Assembly (NCBI GenBank): GCA_951217055.1
Contig: OX578281.1
Span: 64,172,043 to 64,236,042, forward strand
Origin: Gerris lacustris
Lineage: Eukaryota; Arthropoda; Insecta; Hemiptera; Gerridae
Reading direction: 5' to 3'
DNA: 64,000 nucleotides
In this document: positions 9,424 through 18,380 of the stretch, piece by piece
How positions within the stretch are numbered: the stretch's first letter is position 1
How the letters are laid out: every line of letters starts with the position of its first letter
Program-made: the position numbers and the translations under genes
The notes under the pieces: model-generated
Told to the model about the DNA's origin: nothing
The model's input: the letters and a program-made list of their open reading frames with translations, nothing else
Database searches by the model: none

Positions 9424-11895
9424 CAATAAACTACTATGCTTGGGTGTATATTATGACCTAGTTCTCTGTCACCCGTATAAAAGAATAAATAAAATAAACT
9501 ACTATGCTTGGGTGTATATGCCCTAGTTGTCTGTCACCCACGTAAAAATATAAATATAATAAACTACTATGCTTGGGTGTATATTATGACCTAGTTGTCT
9601 GTCACCCTTATAAAAGAATAAATAAAATAAACTACTATGCTTGGGTGTATATGACCTAGTTCTCTGTCACCCGTATAAAACAATAAATAATATAAACTAC
9701 TATGCTTGGGTATATATGACCTAGTTCTCTGTCACCCGTATAAAAGAATAAATAAAATAAACTACTATGCTTGGGTGTATATGGCCTAGTTCTCTGTCAC
9801 CCGTATAAAAGAATAAATAAAATAAACTACTATGCTTGGGTGTATATGACCTAGTTCTCTGTCACCCGTATAAAAGAATAAATAAAATAAACTACTATGC
9901 TTGGGTGTATATGACCTAGTTGTCTGTCACCCGTATAAAACAATAAATAATATAAACTACTATGCTTGGGTTAAATGACCTAGTTCTCTGTCACCCGTAT
10001 AAAACAATAAATAATATAAACTACTATGCTTGGGTGTATATGACCTAGTTGTCTGTCACCCTTATAAAAATATAAATAAAATAAACTACTATGCTTGGGT
10101 GTATATGACCTAGTTCTCTGTCACCCGTATAAAACAATAAATAATATAAACTACTATGCTTGGGTGTATATGGCTTAGTTGTCTGTCACCCGTATAAAAC
10201 AATAAATAAAATAAACTACTATGCTTGGGTGTATATGGCCTAGTTGGCTGTCACCTGTATAAAAGAATAAATAAAATAAACTACTATGCTTGGGTGTATA
10301 TGGCTTAGTTGTCTGTCACCCGTATAAAACAATAAATAAAATAAACTACTATGCTTGGGTGTATATGGCTTAGTTGTCTGTCACCCGTATAAAACAATAA
10401 TTAATATAAACTACTATGCTTGGGTGTATATGGCTTAGTTGTCTGTCACCCGTATAAAACAATAAATAAAATAAACTACTATGCTTGGGTGTATATGGCT
10501 TAGTTGTCTGTCACCCGTATAAAACAATAAATAAAATAAACTACTATGCTTGGGTGTATATGGCTTAGTTGTCTGTCACCCGTATAAAACAATAAATAAA
10601 ATAAACTACTATGCTTAGGTGTATATGGCTTAGTTGTCTGTCACCCGCATAAAACAATAAATAAAATAAACTACTATGCTTGGGTGTATATGGCTTAGTT
10701 GTCTATCACCCGTATAAAACAATAAATAAAATAAACTACTATGCTTGGGTGTATATGGCTTAGTTGTCTGTCACCCGTATAAAACAATAAATAAAATAAA
10801 CTACTATGCTTGGGTGTATATGGCTTAGTTGTCTGTCACCCGTATAAAACAATAAATAAAATAAACTACTATGCTTGGGTGTATATGGCTTAGTTGTCTG
10901 TCACCCGTATAAAACAATAAATAAAATAAACTACTATGCTTGGGTGTATATGGCTTAGTTGTCTGTCACCCGTATAAAACAATAAATAAAATAAACTACT
11001 ATGCTTGGGTGTATATGGCTTAGTTGTCTGTCACCCGTATAAAACAATAAATAAAATAAACTACTATGCTTGGGTGTATATGGCTTAGTTGTCTGTCACC
11101 CGTATAAAACAATAAATAAAATAAACTACTATGCTTGGGTGTATATGGCTTAGTTGTCTGTCACCCGTATAAAACAATAAATAAAATAAACTACTATGCT
11201 TGGGTGTATATGGCTTAGTTGTCTGTCACCCGTATAAAACAATAAATAAAATAAACTACTATGCTTGGGTGTATATGGCTTAGTTGTCTGTCACCCGTAT
11301 AAAACAATAAATAAAATAAACTACTATGCTTGGGTGTATATGGCTTAGTTGTCTGTCACCCGTATAAAACAATAAATAAAATAAACTACTATGCTTGGGT
11401 GTATATGGCTTAGTTGTCTGTCACCCGCATAAAACAATAAATAAAATAAACTACTATGCTTGGGTGTATATGGCTTAGTTGTCTATCACCCGTATAAAAC
11501 AATAAATAAAATAAACTACTATGCTTGGGTGTATATGGCTTAGTTGTCTGTCACCCGTATAAAACAATAAATAAAATAAACTACTATGCTTGGGTGTATA
11601 TGGCTTAGTTGTCTGTCACCCGTATAAAACAATAAATAAAATAAACAACTATGCTTGGGTGTATATGGCTTAGTTGTCTGTCACCCGTATAAAACAATAA
11701 ATAAAATAAACTACTATGCTTGGGTGTATATGGCTTAGTTGTCTGTCACCCGTATAAAACAATAAATAAAATAAACTACTATGCTTGGGTGTATATGGCT
11801 TAGTTGTCTGTCACCCGTATAAAACAATAAATAAAATAAACTACTATGCTTGGGTGTATATGGCCTAGTTGTCTGTCACCCGCATAATAAACTAC
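9424..11895 (+). repeat. Satellite array, 65-bp unit, about 38 copies
   Basis: The unit starts AATAAACTACTATGCTTGGG and contains TGTCACCCGTATAAAA. Unit starts are spaced exactly 65 bases over most of the array (for example 10741, 10806, 10871). The first dozen or so units vary (GACCTAGTTCTCTG or GGCCTAGTTGTCTG, with AAAGAATAAATAA or AAACAATAAATAA). From about 10290 on the units are nearly identical (GGCTTAGTTGTCTG). Inside each unit GGGTG and CACCC can pair. The array carries no open frame and is bordered by unique sequence on both sides. Confidence 0.97.
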
Positions 11896-12009
11896 TTTAC
11901 TTACCTTCGTACTGTTAATGCCGTCATAATATGTACACTGTTTACTTTATCCTAAGTTTTTTTTTTTTTTAAATTATACATTGTTTATCTGTCATTTATA
12001 TAACCCTTC

Positions 12010-12365
12010 ACTCAAATTATAAGTATCATTAACTACGGAAGAAATTCAGAGAAAAATAGACCCCAGTACCGGGACTTGAACCACGGGCCTCCTATTTATC
12101 CGTTACAGGCGCTCTTACCGACTGAGCTATACTGGAGAATGATTTTTATCTGTCGTTACCGATACAAATTCCCGAATCCAAGCTTTCAATCTTATTCTAC
12201 AAATCTAGAGAGCCAAATATTCACGGCAATAGAACTAGACCGAGAATTAACGCTTTTAATTATAAAGTACTCAATTAGTACCTGTACCTAGTACAATCAA
12301 TTAGAAATTCAATTTTTTAAGTTTTTAGGTAGAATTCATACTACCTAAAAACTTAAAAATTTGAA
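12010..12365 (-). mobile_element. tRNA-derived SINE (relative at 39950-40120)
   Basis: On the - strand an A box TAGCTCAGTCGG (12118-12129) and a B box GGTTCAAGTCC (12072-12082) match RNA polymerase III internal promoters perfectly. The intervening anticodon arm has a 9-base loop and the T stem is mismatched, so this is a tRNA-derived repeat and not a working tRNA. The block TTAACTACGG-AGA...AGAGAAAAATA next to the B box and the AATTTTT-AAGTTTTT-GGTAG motif recur at 39960-40090, which shows a dispersed family. Confidence 0.7.
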
Positions 12366-12840
12366 TAACCTTTCATGTAAATAAAAATAGTGGTTTGACA
12401 GTGTTGAATTGTTCTCCACTTCATGTAAATATGTTAAATCCTGGATATGTTTTTAGGCATTGAATCAAATAAAGCCAAAAGTTTAGTTAACATTTAGGTA
12501 TTCCTTCCTTTCTTAAGATGGTTTCAATCTTGCGCTCCTATTGGCAAAATGTAGTACTCTAAAGTGAAAATCGAGCTACCACCTGTTTCCTTCTAACTTC
12601 CTAGTACTATATTATCTAAGACCATATTTTTCATGACCTTTTTTTTTCATGCCTTTCTTTGCGTGACGTCAATTTCTTGTGTCCCCTAGCCCCAAAAATA
12701 TATCCATGTTAAAATGTAAATAAAAAATCGGTCCGAGACAACTCAGACAAACTTTCTCATATACGAGTTTATAATTACTTAGCCCAGTGTTTCCATTTAT
12801 TAGTTTTCAAATGTACATTTAAATATTATTGAACATTTCA
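12366..12840. repeat. Degenerate dispersed repeat (related to 63808-63925)
   Basis: The stretch from 12412 (TTCTCCACTTCATGTAAAT, then GATATGTTTTTAGGCATTGA) is clearly similar to 63817-63880 (TTCTCCATTTCATGGAAAAT, GATATGTTCTTGGGCAATGA). The rest is AT-rich with no gene. Confidence 0.5.
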
Positions 12841-13447
12841 TCAAAATGTATCATAAAAATAACTTCTCCTGGGCGGGGAATCGAACCCGGGCTCTCTCCA
12901 TCCACGTTTTAAGCTAATTTCTCAGGAACTAGATTTTTCCCGGGAAAACGGTTTATATCGTTGGATTCGTATTCAAATGGACTACATTTTAGAATTTTTT
13001 AATAAAAATCGTCGGAACCGTTTTTGAGAAATAATTTTTTTTCAGGTTTTTTCAGAGTTTTTGGGGGGTAGCGCCCCCAAAATTAGAGCTAAAATTAATT
13101 TCTCGATTTCGCCTCGGGGTATGATTTTTCTGAACATGTATGCCAAATTTCGTCAAAATCAGCCCAGTAGTTTAGGCTCCAGGCGTCTGCACAGACAACA
13201 GACAGACGACAAACAGACATTTTTTAAAAACCACTTTTTTGGACTCAGGGGACCTCAAAACGTGTATACCAAATTTCGTCAAAATCGGCCCAGTAGTTTA
13301 GGCTCCAGGCGTCTGCACAGACGACAAACAGACATTTTTTAAAAACCACTTTTTTGGACTCAGGGGACCTCAAAACGTGTAAATCCATCAAAATCTCAAA
13401 ATCGAATTTTCGCGCCATCACAATACTTTCTCTTTATATGAGAAAGT
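12840..13447 (-). mobile_element. tRNA-headed repeat family with AAAGTA/TACTTTC palindromic end
   Basis: A - strand B box GGTTCGATTCC lies at about 12873-12883, and the far end carries the palindrome ACTTTCTC-TATATGAGAAAGT (13429-13449). Copies are at 60230-60690 (opposite orientation, with the same GATTCCCCGCC head and AGGCGTCTGCACAGACGAC-type body) and a fragment at 25815-25935. Within it a block of about 120 bp is repeated in tandem (13140 and 13262). The 93-codon frame here is a frame through this repeat and not a gene. Confidence 0.65.
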
Positions 13448-13919
13448 AAAAAGAATAAAATCGAGACAATTGGTAATAAAAAAATTATTTTGATTACAAG
13501 AAAAATCGTAATTAAGAGTCTTCAACGAATTTTACCTCTAACTCGTGTTTGTTTTAAACTCACATGGTAAAACAACTCTCACTCATTGGACAAATTAGAC
13601 TTACGTTGGTTGGTCCCTGATTTTATTTTTTTATTGTGGTGAACTTTGACTCGTACAAAACTCTCAGTTCGAACCGAATTTGAGTGGTATGTGTTTCAGG
13701 TGTAAATCCGGAATTCGATTGTTAATCAATAGGCTTTTTTAACTCAGAGAGAAAAAAAACAACAAAAAAGCATTTCATGTTGAAATAAAATAATTAACGG
13801 GAGCTTAATTAAATAGTTACTGAGCGTACACGAACAATAGTTTTGTGTTTGCAAACAATCGTACTTTGATTTAATCTTTTATTTTTATTTACAGTTTGTC
13901 CAACATTAGAGTTCGTATT
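13448..13919. other. AT-rich spacer before the BEL/Pao insertion
   Basis: No gene or repeat was recognised. The last five bases (TGTAT, 13920-13924) are the duplicated target of the retrotransposon. Confidence 0.6.
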
Positions 13920-13924
13920 TGTAT

Positions 13925-14128
13925 TGTTGGGTTGAGTTTGGGGAAATTTTCCTTTTTGAAATCTTTATAATTTATAAATTTGTTTGTTTTATTTAAAAAT
14001 ATTTTTAAGAACAGGTTCTGTCATAAATAAATAAAAAAGGTCAGTGTCTTGATTGAACTTGAACGCTCGTGTTATAATTTAATTTAATTTAAAAAATAAG
14101 TTATCTTGTAAGGATCGGGATTCTTACA
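13925..14128 (+). repeat. 5' LTR of outer BEL/Pao element
   Basis: It begins TGTTGGGTTGAG and ends GGGATTCTTACA, and is identical to 21787-21990 by eye. A TATA-like AATTTATAAATTTG lies near 13970 and a CATAAATAAATAAA segment near 14022 could provide the polyadenylation signal. It would drive transcription of the element to the right. Confidence 0.95.
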
Positions 14129-14133
14129 TTTTG

Positions 14134-14147
14134 TGGCGACCGTGACA
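14134..14147 (+). other. Primer binding site of outer element
   Basis: TGGCGACCGTGACA starts 5 bases after the LTR. It is complementary to the 3' end (with CCA) of an insect tRNA-Arg as I remember it (…TGTCACGGTCG-CCA). The tRNA identity is from memory and should be treated as likely, not proven. Confidence 0.7.
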
Positions 14148-14235
14148 AATAAGTTGTTAGTACGTTAATGTTCAACAGTTTGAAACAATCTATTATTTTT
14201 TTGGTTTTGAATTGGAATTCAGAAATTCTTCTAGT

Positions 14236-14652
14236 ATGGAAAAAATTAAGAAGTCTCGTGCAGTTGCAAGGGCAGGAGTGACCAAGCAGGTAAATCATTT
14301 GTACGAACTCTTGGGCAGAGAGAATGTCTCCAGTCAAGAAGTTCAAGTTTGCTTTGAAGTATTAAGTGAAAAATACAGTAAATTAAGAATTTTAGATGAA
14401 GCAGTGTATCAAGAGCTTTTGGAAGTGGACAGTTCTGAAGAAGATTTAGTTTTGGAATGTGACAGTTGTGACATCTATGCGATTAAATATATAACAATTA
14501 AAAATATAGTAAATGAAAAGTTTAATGACAGGTCAAGTGGACATGTTGACACTGTCATTGGTCATGTAAGTCAAAATGAAAATAATTTGAAATCAAATAT
14601 GCGTAAATTTAAATTACCTAAAATGAATTTATTAAATTTTCTGGAGATTTAA
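14236..14652 (+). pseudogene. gag: BEL/Pao gag, N-terminal part, ended by a frameshift
   Basis: The best start is the ATG at 14236 (MEKIKKSRAVARAG), not the upstream TTG. The N-terminus of Pao-type Gag is a basic then acidic helical region, as seen here. The frame ends at 14652, just where the family's conserved L-P-K-x-x-L-x-x-F-x-G motif begins, because one base appears to be missing near 14633-14642. The reading continues in the next frame from 14643 onward, so this and 14664-16063 were one gag-protease frame. Without correction the copy makes only a truncated Gag of about 139 residues. Confidence 0.85.
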
Positions 14653-16063
14653 AAAATTGGTTAATGTTTTGGGGTCAGTTTCAAAAAATCGATGAAGATA
14701 GTCAAATTTCAGATGATGATAAATTTCATTACCTAATTCAAGCAACCGAACCAAAGTCACGTGCACGTGAGGTAGTTGAAAGCTTTCCTCTTTCTGGAAA
14801 GAACTATAAGAATGCTATTGATGCTCTTAAAAATAGATTTGGACGTGAAGAGTTATTAGTGGAAGTATATGTTCGAGAGTTGCTGAAACTTGTGATAGAA
14901 AATGTTGCGGGCAACAGTAGAATTCCACTTAGTGCTCTTTTTGATAGGTTGCAGTCTCATTTACGATCACTAGAAACTATGGGAGTAACTAGTGAAAAAT
15001 GTAATGCAATGTTGTTTCCACTCGTGGAGTCATGCTTACCAGAAGATCTGCTTCGAGTATGGCAAAGAACTTCAGCCACAGGGAATAGCAATGCCAAGAC
15101 TAGACTCGATAGCATTGTGGCATTTCTACAAGGTGAAGTACAAGCAGAAGAACGAATCTCATTAGCTAAAACAGGATTCATTGGGCTTGGAGATGTAAGT
15201 AAGAAATATACTAAGAAGAGTCAGAGTTTAACTGAAGATCTACCTACAACATCTAGTTTGGTGTCAATTAAAGAACATCACATCCAAGGTGAAGAATGCA
15301 TATTTTGTGAAAGAAGTAGTCATAGAGCTTCTGACTGTTTCACAGCTCAAAAGATGACATTAGAAGAAAAGAAAAAGATACTTAATAGGAAAAGATGTTG
15401 CTTTAAATGTTTTTCAAAATCGCATCAAATCAAGCAGTGCAATGTAAATTTACGATGTATAATTTGTTCAAAGGGGCACTACACTCTGATGTGTCCGGAC
15501 AGACCAGTTCAGAAAAGTGGACGTGAGGTGAATAACTCTGTCGGCATGGCCTCGGGGACTTCTTCGGCACTAATCGCTCCACAGGTTTCAAATTCATTAG
15601 CAAGTAATGGTAATATGCCTGAAGTTTTTTTGCAAACTTTGTTGATTAAGGTTTTGGGTAACGGTCAGGAACTCACAGTACGAGCTTTAATTGACACTGG
15701 TTCCCAAAGATCTTATATTTTGGAAAGTGTTGCTGAGGCATTAGGTTATGTCTCTTCAAATTCACAAAATGTGGTTCACTCATTATTTGGGGGTGGTAAT
15801 ACTGAGAGGCACTTGCATAAATGTTATAAACTATTTTTATCTAGTGTAGACGGTAAATATGAATGTAACTTTGATGTGATGGATCAACCTATTATATGTA
15901 ATAACGTGGCTCCTGTAAGGTCTGGTCCATGGTTAAATGAATTAAAAAATTTAAATATTTTTATTTCTGATTTAGGTGGGAATAATAGCCAGATTAGCGT
16001 TTTAATAGGTGCCGATGTGGCAGGTAAGCTGCTAACAGGGCAACAACATATCCTAGGAAGTGG
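14643..16063 (+). CDS. gag-pol: BEL/Pao gag C-terminal part and aspartic protease
   Basis: The open frame 14664-16085 continues Gag: a DUF1759-type region (WGQFQKIDED, residues 3-12), then three CCHC-like zinc knuckles at about residues 212-225 (CIFC...H...C), 245-260 (CFKC...H...C) and 265-277 (CIIC...H...C). An aspartic protease follows, with the catalytic ALIDTGSQRSYI at about residue 340 (DUF1758/peptidase A17 type). It runs into the target duplication AGTGG at 16059-16063; the last residues (VSYVKI, stop at 16083-16085) are encoded by the LTR of the nested element. In the uninterrupted element the same frame would continue into the reverse transcriptase frame at 18381. Confidence 0.9.
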
Positions 16064-16238
16064 TGTGTCATATGTCAAGATATGACATTGAAAATTTATT
16101 AGTTTTAACATAGTTTTTCTTAACTTGTTCGTTTTGACTTGTTCATGATAAAATAAAATAAGTTTAGTTGTTGTTTGAAAGCCAAAAGAATTAGTTTATT
16201 CTTATTATATAGTTAAAAGTTTGTCAGAGTACGACAAA
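16064..16238 (+). repeat. 5' LTR of nested element
   Basis: It begins with an imperfect palindrome, TGTCATATG-TCAAGA-TATGACA (from 16066), and ends AGTACGACAAA. It is identical to 18206-18380 by eye. The stop codon that ends the host element's gag-protease frame lies inside it. Confidence 0.93.
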
Positions 16239-16249
16239 TGGTAGCAGAG
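16239..16249 (+). other. Primer binding site of nested element
   Basis: TGGTAGCAGAG immediately follows the LTR and is complementary to the 3' end of insect initiator tRNA-Met (…CTCTGCTACCA), as I remember that sequence. Use of a different primer tRNA from the host element supports a separate lineage. Confidence 0.7.
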
Positions 16250-16637
16250 GAAATCGATCAGGACAAATGTTAGCAGAACAAAAAAGAACTATTAGTGAAT
16301 GTTAGTTTGGTAAATTACAGTAAAAAAAAAAAAAAAAAAAAATTTGAAAGTTTAGTGAATGACAGTTTAAATTTGGAAAATAAATAAATAAATAAAATAA
16401 AAAATAAAAATTAAATTAAATTTCTAATTGTGCAACAAAGCATTTAAAGTGAAAAAAATTGAAACAGAAATTTAGCAGAACAGTTAATCACTGGAGATCA
16501 ACTTCAAAACTTCCATCAAAGAAGATTAGCCGTTTCGAAATCATAAGTATAAATTTATCACAAACTTAAATAGTCGCTTAAGTCGTCGTTTTCCCTTCGT
16601 TTCCTTTCATATATTAACTGGGAATAGTGAATTTAGT
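16250..16637 (+). other. Leader of nested element
   Basis: This is untranslated, A-rich sequence between the primer site and the ATG of the gag frame. It includes an A run (16321-16341) and AAATAAATAAATAAAATAAA (16379-16398). It presumably holds the packaging signal; no open frame is seen. Confidence 0.5.
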
Positions 16638-17960
16638 ATGGCAAATAATATTCGTAGAGCTTTAGGACCAGTTAAGAGTAGATTAGAAAATCATATAGAT
16701 ATAGCTAGATTATGGTTGGAAGGAAATAGGGAAGATGAAACAGTAGATGAGGCTAAAAATCTTTTAGGAAAGATAGTAAAACACACAGAAACATTTATTA
16801 CTTTAGTTAAGGATCTTGATACAGCTTCTCAAATAAATTCAGAAGAAACAGAAAAATTTGGAAATGATGTAGAGGGCTATATGGAGTTAAAGTTAGACAG
16901 TATTGACTTAACAGTAGAATTAACTAATCTAATTGAATCTAGGGAAAGAGGAAATGTCATTCCAAATAGAAATTCAAATAATAATAATAATAATACCGCA
17001 CCAACTAAGTTGCCAAAAATATTAAAGAAGACGGAAAAGGAGGAGGAAATAGTAGCGGTAGTTTCACCTGAAAATCGAAAAATAAACTCTAAAGATTCTA
17101 TTGAGAAAGAGATTGAGTGTAAAGTTTCTATGCAAACTGCCACAGTAACTTTACCTAGTTCTGAGAATGATTGCACAGCTGACACACATGTATTGTTAGA
17201 TAGTGGTGGTCAGGGAGGTTGCATGACAGAACAAGTAGCTAAAACTCTTGGACTGTCATACTTACCAGAGGAATATCTCTCTGTCTGTTTATTTAATTCG
17301 TCCAAACCAAAAAATATAAAATCATATGTTGTAAAATTTCTAATTAAATTATTTGATGGCTCTTACTCTCTGATATATGCAAACGTAGTACCTAGTACAG
17401 TAGAAAGTTCAACCTTTACAGAATTAGATACAATAAAACTTAAATATAAATATCTGACATTTGCTGAGAATCCAGATTTAGTGAACTATGATCCAAAAAT
17501 TGGATTGTTAATTGGAAATTATTATTATTTTAAATCTTTAAATCTAGAAAAATTTGAAATTAAAGAAGGGTTATTTTTTATTAATTCTAAATTAGGATGG
17601 GTATTATCGGGAAGAAATCAAGAAAGTACAAGGGATATTCAGTTTCTCTGTTTATATGCACCAAAAAAAAAAAAAAAAGAAGGAAAAAAAAAAAAAGCCA
17701 TATTAAATTCACGTCCCTTGTTTTATGTGGCGGGAAGGCGAGGGACAACGATTACTCCAGCACTTTTTTTTAAGTTTGAGGTTCATTTCTGTGACATTAA
17801 CACATTTAGTGGAGGAGGAGTTAAAATTGTACCGGAAACTATTCTACAACTTTGGAAAAAAGGAAATAAATTACTTGAACGATTTTGGAAAAATTGGAGG
17901 GGAGAGTACCTGCTTAGCCTAAGGGAAAGAAGAACTTTAGCTAAGCAGGAACCGAATTAA
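16638..17960 (+). CDS. Gag-protease fused to an integrase remnant (nested BEL/Pao)
   Basis: This 440-codon frame starts at a good ATG. Residues 1-105 are helical and charged (MANNIRRALGPVKSRLENH), followed by an Asn run (about 114-121) and a Lys/Glu-rich linker. No CCHC knuckle is visible. A Pao-type aspartic protease region follows, with LLDSGGQGGCMTE near residues 186-198, so the usual DTG is DSG, and LGWVLSGR near residues 318-325. Residues 343-353 are a Lys-rich stretch from two A runs (17662-17698). Directly after it comes sequence typical of the integrase end (LNSRPL, then LLERFWKNWRGEYLLSLRER). The A-rich tract thus marks the scar of a deletion that removed reverse transcriptase, RNase H and the integrase core. 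Confidence 0.85.
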   Translation: MANNIRRALGPVKSRLENHIDIARLWLEGNREDETVDEAKNLLGKIVKHTETFITLVKDLDTASQINSEETEKFGNDVEGYMELKLDSIDLTVELTNLIESRERGNVIPNRNSNNNNNNTAPTKLPKILKKTEKEEEIVAVVSPENRKINSKDSIEKEIECKVSMQTATVTLPSSENDCTADTHVLLDSGGQGGCMTEQVAKTLGLSYLPEEYLSVCLFNSSKPKNIKSYVVKFLIKLFDGSYSLIYANVVPSTVESSTFTELDTIKLKYKYLTFAENPDLVNYDPKIGLLIGNYYYFKSLNLEKFEIKEGLFFINSKLGWVLSGRNQESTRDIQFLCLYAPKKKKKEGKKKKAILNSRPLFYVAGRRGTTITPALFFKFEVHFCDINTFSGGGVKIVPETILQLWKKGNKLLERFWKNWRGEYLLSLRERRTLAKQEPN

Positions 17961-18153
17961 AAAAAATTTACCTTATATCGGCCAGATAGTTCATATAAAG
18001 GAAGAACTAGTTCCAAGACAAAAATGGAAACTGGGAAAAATTGAAAAGCTAAATTTAAGCCAGGATGGGGCAGTACGCTCAGCAGAAGTAAAGACTGAGG
18101 CCTCGACCATCACAAGACCGATTTGCCGTCTCTTTCCTTTAGAGGTGATATGA
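17961..18153 (+). pseudogene. DUF5641-type integrase tail, out of frame (nested element)
   Basis: In the +1 frame relative to the preceding open frame, codons from about 17968 to the TGA at 18151-18153 give a domain like the C-terminal DUF5641 region of BEL/Pao integrases: V-H-I-K-E-E-L-V-P-R, then W-K-L-G-K-I, D-G-A-V-R-S-A, and T-R-P-I-C-R-L-F-P-L-E. The shift falls in the A run at 17960-17967. The outer element ends in the same domain (residues about 1056-1115), which confirms the assignment. Confidence 0.8.
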
Positions 18154-18205
18154 ACAAGAGGCAGCATCCCTTCCCAGTAAGAAAAAGGATCATTTGGTGG
18201 CGGAG

Positions 18206-18380
18206 TGTGTCATATGTCAAGATATGACATTGAAAATTTATTAGTTTTAACATAGTTTTTCTTAACTTGTTCGTTTTGACTTGTTCATGATAAAATAAAA
18301 TAAGTTTAGTTGTTGTTTGAAAGCCAAAAGAATTAGTTTATTCTTATTATATAGTTAAAAGTTTGTCAGAGTACGACAAA
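18206..18380 (+). repeat. 3' LTR of nested element
   Basis: It is identical to 16064-16238 by eye and preceded by the purine-rich GGTGGCGGAG (18196-18205), a likely polypurine tract. The first codons of the long open frame starting at 18363 lie in this LTR and are not part of the native pol. Confidence 0.93.

Larger units (their letters stand above)
16064..18380 (+). mobile_element. Nested, internally deleted BEL/Pao retrotransposon
   Basis: Two 175-bp LTRs (16064-16238 and 18206-18380) look identical. The flanking AGTGG (16059-16063 and 18381-18385) is a 5-bp target duplication, which fixes the 3' LTR end at ...CGACAAA and not CA. Inside are a primer site, a gag-protease frame, the end of an integrase and a DUF5641-type tail. 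Reverse transcriptase, RNase H and most of the integrase are missing. At 2.3 kb it is a non-autonomous BEL/Pao that must use enzymes from a relative. Its codons are much more AT-rich and Lys/Asn-rich than the host element's, so it is a different lineage. Confidence 0.93.

Noticed and set aside
9424..11895. The regular 65-bp array looked at first like a CRISPR array.
   Set aside because: The whole unit repeats without unique spacers, the genome is eukaryotic and no cas gene is present; it is satellite DNA.
12060..12135. A functional tRNA gene on the - strand.
   Set aside because: The A and B boxes are good, but the anticodon loop has nine bases and the T stem is mismatched; related sequence at 40 kb shows it is a SINE.
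13061..13342. A 93-codon protein-coding frame.
   Set aside because: It is a frame through a repeat that occurs three times in the window, with an internal tandem duplication and no family signature.
18363..18380. A start of pol at 18363.
   Set aside because: These codons belong to the LTR of the nested element and the first is TTG; native pol sequence starts at 18381.
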